Shown here piece after piece: positions 28,122 to 37,434 of a DNA stretch of 64,000 nt. The number at the start of each line of letters is the position of its first letter. Within the stretch, counting starts at the first letter, position 1. Position numbers and translations under genes: made by a program. The stretch lies in NCBI RefSeq assembly GCF_029051645.1, contig NZ_JAACFS010000013.1:82001-146000 (forward strand), given 5' to 3'. Source of the stretch: Bradyrhizobium sp. CSA112. Its GTDB lineage: Bacteria > Pseudomonadota > Alphaproteobacteria > Rhizobiales > Xanthobacteraceae. Under the pieces are notes generated by a model that was given only the letters and a program-made list of their open reading frames with translations, was not told where the DNA came from and made no database searches.

Positions 28122-30385
28122 TCGGCGCCCTCCAGAATGGCTTTCGCCGAAATGGTGTCCGGGGCAGCGCTGGCCGCGATCCCTTCCCCGCCTTTCAAGC
28201 GAAGCGCGTTGGCAACAACCAAAATTGATGATCCCGACATCGCGACGGCGGCAATCAGCGGCGTCACAAGGCCCATGATTGCGATCGGCACCGCCACGAC
28301 GTTGTAGGCAACCGCGAGCGCCAGGTTTTGCCGAATCAAACGTCTAGCCTCGCGCGCGACGGACACCGCGAGAGGTACTGCGAGCAGGCTTTGTCGCAGG
28401 AAGACAAAGTCCGCCGCGCAACGTCCGACGTCCGAAGCAGAGGCTGGGGCCATGGACGCATGGGCAGCGCCGAGCGCCGGCGTGTCGTTAAGTCCGTCTC
28501 CGACCATGAGAACCTTATGACCAGCCGCAGAGAGCGACTTGATGCGTGCAACCTTCTCGTTGGGCGTCACCCCGCTGCGATATGGAACGCCAAGCGCGGC
28601 GGCAACAAGTCCGACCGGTCCCTTGCGGTCGCCAGAAACGATCTCCACTCGAACGCCGCTTTGCTGCAGCTTTGCGACGGTAACAGCCGCGTCCGTCCGC
28701 AGTTTGTCTTCAAAGCAGAACCCCGTCATCCACTGGCCATTCTGTGTCAGAGCAACCGACGCAGCTCCGACAATCGATTCCGGACTCGCGAGCGCCCACG
28801 ACGGTTTGCCCAACCGATAGACTGTCGCGCCTGCTTTCGCCTGCAAGCCGAACCCCGCCTGTTCGGTAATATCGTCGAACACGACTGGCGACGGCGTAAG
28901 GCCAGCGGCAGCTTCGACGAGCGCCTGTGAATAGGGGTGCCGGGAATGCAAGGCAAGAGCGGCTGCGAGTTTCAAAGACGCGCTATCAATGTGTTCCGCC
29001 GGGACCAGGCGCGGCGCGGCCGACGTCAGCGTTCCCGTCTTGTCAAATATGACCGCGTCAATCTCTGCGAGGCGCTCAATCGAGGAACCGTCCTTGACCA
29101 TGATGCCATTCTTGAACAGCCGTTGCGCGGCTATCACCTGCACGATCGGTACCGCAAGTCCGAGCGCGCAAGGGCACGTGATGATGAGAACAGCGATGGC
29201 GATGGTGATGGCGTTGTGCAGATCGCCGGTTGCGACCATCCAGCCGATGAACGTAAGAAATGCCGCGACGTGCACGACTGGCGCGTAGAGCGCGGCTGCG
29301 CGGTCAGCGATACGCCGATAGCCGGATCGACCTTGCTCGGTCGCTTCCATCATCCGGATCATTTCAGCGAGGAATGAATTGCTGGCCTTCGCCGTCACGA
29401 CAAGCGTTAGCGGACCGGTGAGATTCAGCGTACCCGCGCGCACGGTCGATCCCACAGTCGCACGCAGCGGCACGCTCTCACCGGAGACCAGCGAAACGTC
29501 GAGCTCGGAATCACCCTTGCTCACGGTCGCATCAACGGGCACCCGTTCCCCGGCGCCAAGCGTAACGCTCATGCCGGGCACGATCTCCTCGACAGGAAGA
29601 TAAACTTGCGTGCCATCCGCCTGCACCACGAAAGCACCTCGTGCCGCGAGCCGGACCAGACTTCTGACGGCCAGCCGGGCTCGTTCCCGCATCATGTAGT
29701 CAAGCGTGCGCCCGATCAGCAAAAAGAACAGCAGCGAGATAGCGGCATCAAAATAGGCGCGCGGGCCATGTTGTACCGTCTCGTAAACGCTCATACCGAA
29801 GGCGAGCAGCACACCTAGCGAGATCGGAACGTCCATGTTGGTCCGTCCGTGCCTGAGGGCTCGCCAACCCGACCGAAAAAATATCCGGCCGGAATAAGCC
29901 AACGCAGGCAGCGCAATTATCATGGACAACCAGTGGAAGAGGTCTCGGGTTTCGGCTTCAGCGCCTGACCAGATCGACACCGAAAGTAACATGACATTGC
30001 TTGAGGCAAAGCCCGCGACGGCAAGCGCCCGTATCAATTCGGACAACGCGCCGTCGTCCTTGTCGGACTCAACGTCGAACAGATGAGCCTCGAAGCCAGC
30101 CCGCTTCAAAGTCTCGACAAACGGCGGCGGGCCGCCGTTTGATTGCCACCTGACTGTCACGCGTTTGGCCGAAAGGTTGGCCCGCGCGCTTTCGACGCCC
30201 ACAAGCCCGGCGAGCGCCTTCTCGATCGTCCGGACGCATGCGCCGCAATGAATCGTCGGCACGGCGAGGTCGGTCTGGCGAATGCCATCAGCGACTACGC
30301 GGCTCGCGAGCAGGACCTCTTCGTTGCTTGCGCGCGGAGCTGGCAGCGTCGCCGTCAATTCCGCTCCCGAACCGCAACAACCCAT
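28118..30385 (-). CDS. ccoI: Copper-translocating P1B-ATPase CcoI/FixI
   Basis: 755 aa. The start is MGCCGSGAE, a short Cys-rich leader. It has an HMA metal-binding domain with TIHCGACVRTIEKALAG, eight TM segments including the CPC motif (TCPCALGLAVP), the phosphorylation site VIFDKTGTLTSA and GDGLNDTPALGAAH. It supplies copper for the CuB centre of cbb3 oxidase at the inner membrane. The ATG at 30385 (GGAG just upstream) is preferred to one at 30454 because relatives begin with the same Cys-rich stretch. It sits between the DUF2189 gene and ccoS. Confidence 0.93.
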   Translation of the reverse strand: MGCCGSGAELTATLPAPRASNEEVLLASRVVADGIRQTDLAVPTIHCGACVRTIEKALAGLVGVESARANLSAKRVTVRWQSNGGPPPFVETLKRAGFEAHLFDVESDKDDGALSELIRALAVAGFASSNVMLLSVSIWSGAEAETRDLFHWLSMIIALPALAYSGRIFFRSGWRALRHGRTNMDVPISLGVLLAFGMSVYETVQHGPRAYFDAAISLLFFLLIGRTLDYMMRERARLAVRSLVRLAARGAFVVQADGTQVYLPVEEIVPGMSVTLGAGERVPVDATVSKGDSELDVSLVSGESVPLRATVGSTVRAGTLNLTGPLTLVVTAKASNSFLAEMIRMMEATEQGRSGYRRIADRAAALYAPVVHVAAFLTFIGWMVATGDLHNAITIAIAVLIITCPCALGLAVPIVQVIAAQRLFKNGIMVKDGSSIERLAEIDAVIFDKTGTLTSAAPRLVPAEHIDSASLKLAAALALHSRHPYSQALVEAAAGLTPSPVVFDDITEQAGFGLQAKAGATVYRLGKPSWALASPESIVGAASVALTQNGQWMTGFCFEDKLRTDAAVTVAKLQQSGVRVEIVSGDRKGPVGLVAAALGVPYRSGVTPNEKVARIKSLSAAGHKVLMVGDGLNDTPALGAAHASMAPASASDVGRCAADFVFLRQSLLAVPLAVSVAREARRLIRQNLALAVAYNVVAVPIAIMGLVTPLIAAVAMSGSSILVVANALRLKGGEGIAASAAPDTISAKAILEGAE

Positions 30386-30410
30386 CGGAGAGAACTCCAA
30401 ATGCCTCGCG

Positions 30411-31205
30411 CTAGGACTCAGGTCGCATCGTCCGGTATGCATGCCAGCTTCCATGTCCCAGCACCGGGAAAATTACGATCATGCCCAGCAGTCCGGTCGC
30501 GATGCCGATAACAATCAGCACCAGCATGATTGCCGCCCAGGTCAACATGACCGGCATATTGTGCCAGACCAACGCCATGCTGGTGCCCATGGCGGTCAAA
30601 GCGTCCGTGCGCTCCGTTAGCAGCATCGGGATGGAGAAGGCACTGATGGCAAATGCAAACGCCGCAAACACGCCCCCGACGGCGCTGCCGATCAGCAACA
30701 TCGCCCAGCCGACCTCTGTCGTGAACAGCATGGGAATGATGCGGTCGAGACCGGGAAACGGCCGCAGGCCAAAAAACAGCGCATACAGGATGACAGCGGC
30801 GCGCATCCACAACAGCGTCAGCAGAAAGAGCAGCACGCCTGCGAATAGAACCTGGCCGCCAGACTCCGGCCTGACGTAGACCATCTGCCACAAGTTGACC
30901 GATCTGCCTTCTGCGATACGCCGGCTCTTTTCGTACAGTCCGATTCCGATGATCGGACCAACGACCATGAAACCGGCAAACGCCGGGAGCAGGATGTAGT
31001 CCCAGCGAAGCGCGAATAGGCCAACGACGGTGACGACGGAGACCAGAAACACGAGGAGCCCGTAACTGATGCTGGCTGCCGGATCGATTGTGAAGTCGCG
31101 CCAGCCGGCCGTGAGCCAGTCAAAAGCGGCTGAGGGAGCGACGTTTCGCTTCCAGGTCCGCGCGCGTGGCAGAGGTGGAACAACGGCCGGTATCGGCGTC
31201 ATCAT
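30411..31205 (-). CDS. DUF2189 polytopic membrane protein
   Basis: 264 aa, about six TM segments. A soluble N-terminal stretch (SAAFDWLTAGWRDFTIDPAA) precedes the first TM, the typical DUF2189 start, and SIPMLLTERTDALTAMGTSM is a conserved inner segment. AGGGAG lies 5-10 nt before the first of two adjacent ATGs at 31205. In the standard fix cluster this position holds ccoG/ccoH; here DUF2189 replaces them, suggesting a role in oxidase assembly or membrane homeostasis. The biochemical function is unknown. Confidence 0.85.
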   Translation of the reverse strand: MMTPIPAVVPPLPRARTWKRNVAPSAAFDWLTAGWRDFTIDPAASISYGLLVFLVSVVTVVGLFALRWDYILLPAFAGFMVVGPIIGIGLYEKSRRIAEGRSVNLWQMVYVRPESGGQVLFAGVLLFLLTLLWMRAAVILYALFFGLRPFPGLDRIIPMLFTTEVGWAMLLIGSAVGGVFAAFAFAISAFSIPMLLTERTDALTAMGTSMALVWHNMPVMLTWAAIMLVLIVIGIATGLLGMIVIFPVLGHGSWHAYRTMRPES

Positions 31206-31221
31206 TGATCTCCCTGCTATC

Positions 31222-31440
31222 TCATCGCGGTGTACATGACGACCTTGCCGCGCTGAACTTTCCATCCTTCGCAGAGCCCTCGCCCTGGCGCACATGCGCG
31301 ACGCATTCCGGTTGCGACACGATTGCCACATAGACGAGGTGCGAATTGGCGATCAATACCAGTAACAGCCCGGCACTGATCGCAACCCAAAGAACGGCCC
31401 TTGTTGTGACATGCCTCGTCGCCGCGCTGGCCCCGTTCAT
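31222..31440 (-). CDS. 72-aa single-TM protein of the cbb3 operon
   Basis: The ATG overlaps the ccoP stop (ATGA), showing translational coupling. A TM (about residues 14-38, AVLWVAISAGLLLVLIANSH, then LVYVAI) is followed by a short tail with two Cys (PECVAHVRQGEG and SSCTPR). No known family was recognised. Position and topology recall the assembly factor CcoH, which is otherwise absent; that comparison is inference only. Confidence 0.75.
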   Translation of the reverse strand: MNGASAATRHVTTRAVLWVAISAGLLLVLIANSHLVYVAIVSQPECVAHVRQGEGSAKDGKFSAARSSCTPR

Positions 31441-32318
31441 CGTTCCCCCCGGCGAAGGTCGAACAGATAGAGCGCAAGAACTTTGCGGTCGAGCGGAGAG
31501 AGCCTTCCGTCCCAACTTGGCATGTGGCCTTGCCGGCCGCGCCACACAGTCTCGTAGATCGACTCGGGGTCGCCACCGTAAATCCAGGATCGGTCCGTCA
31601 GGTCCGGTCCACCCAGATCAGTTTTGCCCTTGGCGTCGTCGCCATGGCAGGTGACGCAATTAGCGGCGAAAACGGCCTTGCCGGCCTCGATTTTCGCCGC
31701 GGACACATCTTTGGCGACAGTTGGGTCGGAAAGGCTGCGCACATAAGTCACGACGTCGTCGATCTCACCCTTCTTGAGCATCTGATCGCGCCCGAATGCC
31801 ATCATTTGCGAGGTCCGGCTTTGCGGGTGGGCCGAATTGATGCCGACGCGGATCGTTTCGGCGATGCTTTCGGGATCACCGCCCCAAAGCCATGACGCCG
31901 TCGTCAGACTCGGGAAGCCCTTGCCACCCTGTGCGTTCGATCCATGACATGGCGCACAGTTGTCACCGAACAGCGTCCGACCGGTCTGCCGCACGTTCTC
32001 CATCAAACGGGGGTCGGCCTGGATTTGCTTGAAGCTCTCAGCCTCAATGCGTTTGGACCAGCCGCTGCGTTCCAGTGCGGCCTGCGCCAGGCTTTCGCTG
32101 ACGGTGGTACGCTGATCGATGCCGAGCAGGCCCTTCGTATAGGTCACCCCGAGCGGCCATGCCGGCATCAGCACCCAGTAAACGACGGAGAACAAGGCCG
32201 TTACAATCAGGAAGAAATAGACCGGCCGGGGTACCGGCGAATTCAATTCCTTGATGCCGTTCCATTCGTGACCGGTAGTCATATAGCCGGTATGGGGGTC
32301 GCGTTCGCCTACCGCCAT
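31437..32318 (-). CDS. ccoP: cbb3 oxidase subunit III, dihaem cytochrome c CcoP/FixP
   Basis: 293 aa. The N-terminal segment EWNGIKELNSPVPRPVYFFL is followed by one TM and two cytochrome c domains with CAPCHG and CVTCHG haem motifs and distal Met ligands (MMAFG, MPSWDG). It passes electrons from cytochrome bc1 via soluble cytochrome c to CcoO/CcoN in the periplasm. It overlaps ccoQ by 10 bp upstream and the 72-aa gene by ATGA downstream. Confidence 0.96.
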   Translation of the reverse strand: MAVGERDPHTGYMTTGHEWNGIKELNSPVPRPVYFFLIVTALFSVVYWVLMPAWPLGVTYTKGLLGIDQRTTVSESLAQAALERSGWSKRIEAESFKQIQADPRLMENVRQTGRTLFGDNCAPCHGSNAQGGKGFPSLTTASWLWGGDPESIAETIRVGINSAHPQSRTSQMMAFGRDQMLKKGEIDDVVTYVRSLSDPTVAKDVSAAKIEAGKAVFAANCVTCHGDDAKGKTDLGGPDLTDRSWIYGGDPESIYETVWRGRQGHMPSWDGRLSPLDRKVLALYLFDLRRGER

Positions 32319-32494
32319 GGCTGATCCCCGTGCGGCTTGTCCTCGTGCCCGAGAATCGATTGCGCTGCCTCGTCGAACTGCTTCTTGTTCGATGGCCAGT
32401 ACGCGTAGGCGACGATGATGATCGAAAGCCCGATCAGATAGAACAGACCGAATGACTTCGAGAACCAGACCACAAAATCATTGTCCATGATCAA
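32309..32494 (-). CDS. ccoQ: cbb3 oxidase small subunit CcoQ/FixQ
   Basis: 61 aa. One TM (GLFYLIGLSIIIVAYAYWPS) is followed by NKKQFDEAAQSILGHEDKP, the conserved CcoQ tail. It stabilises the oxidase complex. The ATG overlaps the ccoO stop (ATGA). Confidence 0.94.
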   Translation of the reverse strand: MIMDNDFVVWFSKSFGLFYLIGLSIIIVAYAYWPSNKKQFDEAAQSILGHEDKPHGDQPWR

Positions 32495-33222
32495 CCTCCC
32501 GCCGCGGCGACCGGCTTGTGCGCAGCATCAGTCAGCTTGCCGAGAATTTGCAGGTACGCGACCAAGGCATCGAGTTCGGTCAGCACGCCCGGCTTGCCGT
32601 CGAAGGCACGCACGTTCGTCGCCGCGCCGTAGCGCTTGGTGACGTCTTCGGCGTAAGGCGTGTCCGGCGCGGCCTGTCCGTAGGCATCGGATCTGGCGTT
32701 GACAATCATGTCGTCGGTATAGGGCACGCCAACCTTGCGAAGCGCAGCCAGATGGCCGCCGAGGTCGTCAATACGCAGTTCAGTGCGACCGAGCCAAGAG
32801 TAATGCGGCATGATTGACTCCGGCACGACATCCCGGGGGTTGTTGAGGTGCCGTACGTGCCATTCGTCCGAATATTTGTTGCCCATGCGCGCGAGGTCGG
32901 GACCGGTCCGCTTCGATCCCCACAGCATGGGATGATCGTACTTGGATTCAACGGCGAGCGAATAAGGGCCGTAGCGTTCCACTTCGTCGCGTAGCGTCCG
33001 GACCATCTGCGAATGGCAGGCGTAGCAGCCTTCCCGGATGTAGATATTGCGGCCTGCGATCTCGAGCGGCGTGTAAACCCGCATGCCCGGGGCGTCCTCG
33101 ACGGTCTGGTGGATCGTGAACAACGGTATGATCTCCACCGCCCCGCCGATGCTGGCAACGCCGATGATGGCGAGCAGAAAGCCGATGGTCTTGCGTTCAA
33201 GCCGGTAATGCAGGTTGAACAT
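32491..33222 (-). CDS. ccoO: cbb3 oxidase subunit II, monohaem cytochrome c CcoO/FixO
   Basis: 243 aa. An N-terminal TM (TIGFLLAIIGVASIGGAVEI) precedes the haem motif in IYIREGCYACHSQMVR, followed by RYGPYSLAVESKYDHPMLWG and KRTGPDLAR, all diagnostic for CcoO. It is the membrane-anchored cytochrome c that feeds CcoN. It begins 6 nt after the ccoN stop. Confidence 0.97.
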   Translation of the reverse strand: MFNLHYRLERKTIGFLLAIIGVASIGGAVEIIPLFTIHQTVEDAPGMRVYTPLEIAGRNIYIREGCYACHSQMVRTLRDEVERYGPYSLAVESKYDHPMLWGSKRTGPDLARMGNKYSDEWHVRHLNNPRDVVPESIMPHYSWLGRTELRIDDLGGHLAALRKVGVPYTDDMIVNARSDAYGQAAPDTPYAEDVTKRYGAATNVRAFDGKPGVLTELDALVAYLQILGKLTDAAHKPVAAAGG

Positions 33223-33228
33223 GCCGGG

Positions 33229-34887
33229 TCACTCCGCCGGTTGAGGCGCGGAAAGGCCTGCGAGCGCGGGAACGGGATGATCGGCAACCCGTTCGTCGGC
33301 CGGCTGATCGGCCGTCCGTATCGTCATCCAGATGTTGTAGCATGCGACCAACGCGCCGATCAGGAACAGCAGGCCGCCGATAGCACGAGCGATGTAGTAG
33401 GGACGCATCGCAACCAGGGTGTCGACAAAGGAATAAGCAAGCGTTCCGCTTTCATTGTAGGTCCGCCACATCAGCCCCTGGATGATGCCGGAATTCCACA
33501 TCGCGAAAACGTAGATCACCGTTCCGGCAAGTGAGAGCCAGAAGTGCACTTCCACCAACCTGCTCGAATACATCCGCTTGCGCTTCCAAAGCCACGGCAC
33601 CGACGCATAGATCGCGCCGAAAGTAATCATTGCGACCCAGCCGAGCGCACCAACGTGCACGTGGCCGACGGTCCAGTCGGTATAGTGCGACAGCGAGTTG
33701 ACGGAGCGAATGGCCATGAACGAGCCCTCGAACGTGACCAGGCCGTAGAACGCGGCCGCGGCCATCATGAAGCGCAGGGTCGCGTCGTCGCGCACCTTGT
33801 GCCAGGCGCCATTCAGCGTCAGCAGCGCGTTGCCGGCCGATGCCCATGAAGGAACCAGCAGCATGACCGAAAACGTCATGCCGAGAGTCTGGACCCAATG
33901 CGGAAGCGCGGTGTAGTGCAGGTGATGCGAACCCGCCCACATGTACATGAAAGTGATGCCCCAGAAGCTGATGATCGACAGCCGATAGGAGAAGATCGGG
34001 CGGCCGGCACGCACCGGAAGGTAGTAGTACATCATGCCGAGGAAGCCGGCGGTCAGGAAGAACGCGACCGCGTTATGCCCATACCACCACTGCGTCATCG
34101 CATCCTGGACACCAGAAAATGCCGAATAGCTCTTGGCCTGACCGATTGAAACCGGGACGGCGAGGTTGTTGACGATGTGGAGAATCGCCACGACCAGGAT
34201 GAAGGCCATGTAGTACCAATTCGACACGTAGATATGCGGCTCCTTCCGGCGAGCCAGTGTGCGCAGATAGATGATGAAATAGGTCACCCACACGATCACC
34301 AGCCAAATGTCGGCATACCATTCCGGCTCGGCATACTCCTTCGACTGCGTAACGCCCATCAGGTAGCCGGTTGCGGCGATGACGCAGAACAGGTTGTAGC
34401 CAAGCAGAACGAACCACGGACTCAACTGGTCCGGGAGCCGCGCACGCGAGGTTCGTTGCAACACATAGAAGGACGTGGCGATCAACGCATTGCCACCGAA
34501 GCCAAAGATCACGCCGGAGGTATGCACCGGACGGAGGCGGCCGAAGCTCGACCAGGCGGCGTCGAATGTCAGGTTCGGATTAACAAGCTGCCATGCAATC
34601 CAGTCACCGACAAAAAGGCCCGCGACGACCCACACCATAGCGAGGATTATCCCCATTCGGCTGGGATCGTCGAAATAGCGGTCGAGCCGGCTGTCGTCAG
34701 GCTCGGGTGCATAGTAGCCGGAAATGACGCCGAACGTGCCGGCGACGCCGGCAAGCAGCACGATGGCGCCATGGACGCCTAGCGGGTCGCCGTGCCCGGC
34801 AGTTCCCATCGCTAGTCCACAAAAGGAAATCGCGAGTAAGATAATTAGCGCAAGTTGCCGTTCGTTTTTTGTGAGCTGGGCGACCAT
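33229..34887 (-). CDS. ccoN: cbb3 oxidase catalytic subunit CcoN/FixN
   Basis: 552 aa, about 13 TM segments of the C-family haem-copper oxidase. Visible landmarks are the haem-b His in RPVHTSGVIFGFGGNALIAT, the CuB/Tyr region in WWYGHNAVAFFLTAGFLGMM, GSHHLHYTALPHWVQTLGM and the late His pair in WTVGHVHVGALGWVAMITFG. It reduces oxygen with very high affinity and pumps protons. It is the first gene of the ccoNOQP-orf72-DUF2189-ccoIS operon. A FixK box lies 192 nt upstream. Confidence 0.98.
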   Translation of the reverse strand: MVAQLTKNERQLALIILLAISFCGLAMGTAGHGDPLGVHGAIVLLAGVAGTFGVISGYYAPEPDDSRLDRYFDDPSRMGIILAMVWVVAGLFVGDWIAWQLVNPNLTFDAAWSSFGRLRPVHTSGVIFGFGGNALIATSFYVLQRTSRARLPDQLSPWFVLLGYNLFCVIAATGYLMGVTQSKEYAEPEWYADIWLVIVWVTYFIIYLRTLARRKEPHIYVSNWYYMAFILVVAILHIVNNLAVPVSIGQAKSYSAFSGVQDAMTQWWYGHNAVAFFLTAGFLGMMYYYLPVRAGRPIFSYRLSIISFWGITFMYMWAGSHHLHYTALPHWVQTLGMTFSVMLLVPSWASAGNALLTLNGAWHKVRDDATLRFMMAAAAFYGLVTFEGSFMAIRSVNSLSHYTDWTVGHVHVGALGWVAMITFGAIYASVPWLWKRKRMYSSRLVEVHFWLSLAGTVIYVFAMWNSGIIQGLMWRTYNESGTLAYSFVDTLVAMRPYYIARAIGGLLFLIGALVACYNIWMTIRTADQPADERVADHPVPALAGLSAPQPAE

Positions 34888-35079
34888 CCTGGAGCTCCAA
34901 ACGAAAGGGGATGCCAGCAGTCTTCTTCAAAACCCTGAAGTGCCGCTTGACAGCCATTTCACAACTTTCAATTATCCTACCACTGCAATACAACCCAGAG
35001 GCAACATCCGGACGCGTCAGCGCATTCACACATACGCTTTGGCGATGTCACCAGCAGGCCACCTCTGCCGCTTCCACTC

Positions 35080-35093
35080 TTGATCTAAATCAA
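35080..35093. promoter_or_regulatory. FixK/FNR box upstream of ccoN
   Basis: TTGATCTAAATCAA is a perfect TTGAT-N4-ATCAA palindrome in the 369-bp gap between ccoN and the SulP gene (34888-35256), which holds no other gene. The 192-nt leader to ccoN is longer than for the other boxes of this window. Confidence 0.88.
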
Positions 35094-35256
35094 GTGTCAA
35101 CGCACTTCGCTGCGGCGCACTCAGCACAGCGACGCCTCGACAAGCGACAGGCAATACCGGTCACATCGGGCCGACGCCGAACGACGCCGAAATAGTTATT
35201 CTTGTCTGACTGACATTGAGCCGCAGATGGCCGCACCGATCGATCAGAGCGAATAG

Positions 35257-36972
35257 TCAACGCCGCTGAGGGTCGGCGCGGAGCACCGTCTCAATCGTCG
35301 TTGTTCGATCAAGTCTGCCAACTTTGGATTCGACTCCGTCGGCTCGCAACAATTCGCGCACGCCCCCATGGGCCCCGATGATACGCAGGCCGATTTTGTG
35401 CCCGACAAGTTCGCCATGGAGCTTGTGCAGCATCTGCGCTCCCGCGAGGTCCATGTATGGCGAAGCAGAGAGATCACAGACAATCAGGCGGAGCGTGTGC
35501 GGGTCCGCTTGCCCGAGACGGGTCAAGACCGCTTCCATAACTACGTCGGCATTGACGTAGATCAGCGAAGCTTCGGGACGAAAAACGACCACGCCGGGCA
35601 GCGGTTCATTCTCGGGGTGACGCGCCAGGTCGGAAAAGTTGTTGGTACCGGGAATACGGCCGAGGAAGGCGACGTGCGGACGTGACACCCGGGCGAGCAG
35701 CAATAGTATTGAAGCTAGTGCAGCAAGCAGGATGCCCTGGAGTATCCCAAGGAGCAGGACGGCCCCGAGCGCGATCGCCGCTGCGTAGAAGTCCAGCCGG
35801 CTCAAACGCCACATGCGGAGCAGTGCCGGGAAGTCCAGCAAACCATACACCGCGGTCAACACCACGGCCGCCAGCACCGCCTTTGGAAGATTTTCCAGCA
35901 AGCCAGTCAGAAAGAGCAGGCAAAGCGCTAGGGTGATCGAGGCAAAGACCAGGGCCAGCGGTGTGCGCGCACCCGCCTTATCGTTCACCGCCGACTGCGA
36001 AAGCCCGCCGGCCACGGGATAGCCATGCCCCATTGCGGCTGCGAGATTGGCTGCGCCGAGGCCGAGAAGCTCTTGCCTTGGATCGAGGGCGTAGCCGTGC
36101 TTCGCGGCGAAGGTGCGAGCAGCCGAAACGCTTTCGATGTAGGCCAGCAACAGGCAACCAGCGGCCAACGGAACAATTCCCTCGACATCGCGCAACCTCA
36201 AAGCTGGACCGCCCAGGGTCGGCAGACCGGCCGGGACTTCTCCCGTCGTCGGCACCCCGAGCGCGGGAAGTCCGAGTATCGTGGCAGCCACAATCGCCAG
36301 CGCGACGACCCCGAGCGCGACGGGCTTTCCCGGCACCAAGCGCTCGCCGAGCACAATTAGTCCGACCGCTATAATACCAACCAAGAGAACAATGTATTGC
36401 ACTTGGCCGATCTGCGCCGAGAATGCCCATGCCCTGTCAAAAAAGTTATGCCCCCCACCTCCAACGCCGAACAGACTTGGCAACTGGGTCATCGCGATGG
36501 TTAGGCCCGCGCCAGCCTTGAAGCCTACAAGGACACTGTCGCTGATCAACTTCACCAGCGTGCTCAACCGAAACAGCCAGGCGATCACGCAAAGGGCCGC
36601 GACCGTGAAGCCTGCGAGGCTGGCAATCTGGAAGTAGCGCTGCGCGTCGCCATCAGCCATTGACCCCACCGTCCCGGCAATCATGAGTGAAATGGCGGAA
36701 GTCGGTCCGATCGCAAGCTGGCGCGAAGATCCGAGCAAGGCGTATCCCAAACCACCAAGCATATAACCATAGACGCCAACTTGCGGGGGTAGACCCGCGA
36801 GCCCCGCGTAGGCCAGGGACACCGGAATTCCGTAGGCGGCCAGAGTTACTCCAGCGACGACGTCGCTGAGTAGCCAGGATGGCTGGTATTCAGCCAACCA
36901 ACGGGACGGCGGGAATCGCCAAAGCCAAATTCCCGGACGTCTTGGCAGACCCATCATGCGGCACCCGGCCAT
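35257..36972 (-). CDS. SulP-family anion transporter with STAS domain
   Basis: 571 aa. A transmembrane domain of 10-14 helices has the SulP motifs DVVAGVTLAAYGIPVSLAYA and GLPPQVGVYGYMLGGLGYAL and the substrate-site SSRQLAIGPTSAISLMI. The C-terminal STAS domain (about residues 445-565) includes VVVFRPEASLIYVNADVVME and CDLSASPYMDLAGAQMLHKL. It imports sulfate, bicarbonate or dicarboxylates. It lies 8 nt after the 143-aa secreted protein and is the last gene of the DUF3300 operon. ATG codons at 36972, 36957 and 36954 are possible starts. Confidence 0.9.
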   Translation of the reverse strand: MAGCRMMGLPRRPGIWLWRFPPSRWLAEYQPSWLLSDVVAGVTLAAYGIPVSLAYAGLAGLPPQVGVYGYMLGGLGYALLGSSRQLAIGPTSAISLMIAGTVGSMADGDAQRYFQIASLAGFTVAALCVIAWLFRLSTLVKLISDSVLVGFKAGAGLTIAMTQLPSLFGVGGGGHNFFDRAWAFSAQIGQVQYIVLLVGIIAVGLIVLGERLVPGKPVALGVVALAIVAATILGLPALGVPTTGEVPAGLPTLGGPALRLRDVEGIVPLAAGCLLLAYIESVSAARTFAAKHGYALDPRQELLGLGAANLAAAMGHGYPVAGGLSQSAVNDKAGARTPLALVFASITLALCLLFLTGLLENLPKAVLAAVVLTAVYGLLDFPALLRMWRLSRLDFYAAAIALGAVLLLGILQGILLAALASILLLLARVSRPHVAFLGRIPGTNNFSDLARHPENEPLPGVVVFRPEASLIYVNADVVMEAVLTRLGQADPHTLRLIVCDLSASPYMDLAGAQMLHKLHGELVGHKIGLRIIGAHGGVRELLRADGVESKVGRLDRTTTIETVLRADPQRR

Positions 36973-36980
36973 GCGCAGGC

Positions 36981-37412
36981 TTACTGAAGCGAAATTCTGA
37001 TGCCACTCCGATTCGCCGCAAATTCCAGGCCCGTTGTGAGCCCCTGCAACGAGATCGTCACGCCCTTTGCATTCGTCATGTGAACCCCGCCGGCGCCACC
37101 GACCAATGCGCCGCTGCCGCCCACGGCGTCGTAGGTACCGGCAAAATCCTTCATTTCGCGTAGCCCGGAAACATGTCCCGTGAGTCGCATCGCTGAGACG
37201 CCGGCCGTAATGCCCAGGCTCAAGCCCGAAACCCGGAAAGGATAGTCGCGACCGCGGTATGTCAAAACTCCGCGTCCTCTACCCGCACCGACGATCAGGC
37301 CCGCCTTCGCGAACACGACGCTAACTTGACCCATCGCTTGCGCTTGCGATGGTGTCGGCGATCCAGCGACGAACAGGACCAGCATCGCAAGCCCCGCTGC
37401 ACATTTACCCAT
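36981..37412 (-). CDS. Secreted glycine-rich protein, paralogue A
   Basis: 143 aa with a signal peptide (LAMLVLFVAGSPTPSQAQA). The mature part reads GQVSVVFAKAGLIVGAGRGR, GVLTYRGRDYPFRVSGLSLG, then AGTYDAVGGSGALVGGAGGV and NAKGVTISLQG. It is clearly homologous along its length to the protein at 45239-45679. No named family was recognised; the pattern suggests a small beta-rich periplasmic or outer-membrane-associated protein. It is third in the DUF3300-DUF2950-this-SulP operon. Confidence 0.82.
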   Translation of the reverse strand: MGKCAAGLAMLVLFVAGSPTPSQAQAMGQVSVVFAKAGLIVGAGRGRGVLTYRGRDYPFRVSGLSLGITAGVSAMRLTGHVSGLREMKDFAGTYDAVGGSGALVGGAGGVHMTNAKGVTISLQGLTTGLEFAANRSGIRISLQ

Positions 37413-37434
37413 CGCACTCGCGCCCCCGAATTCG

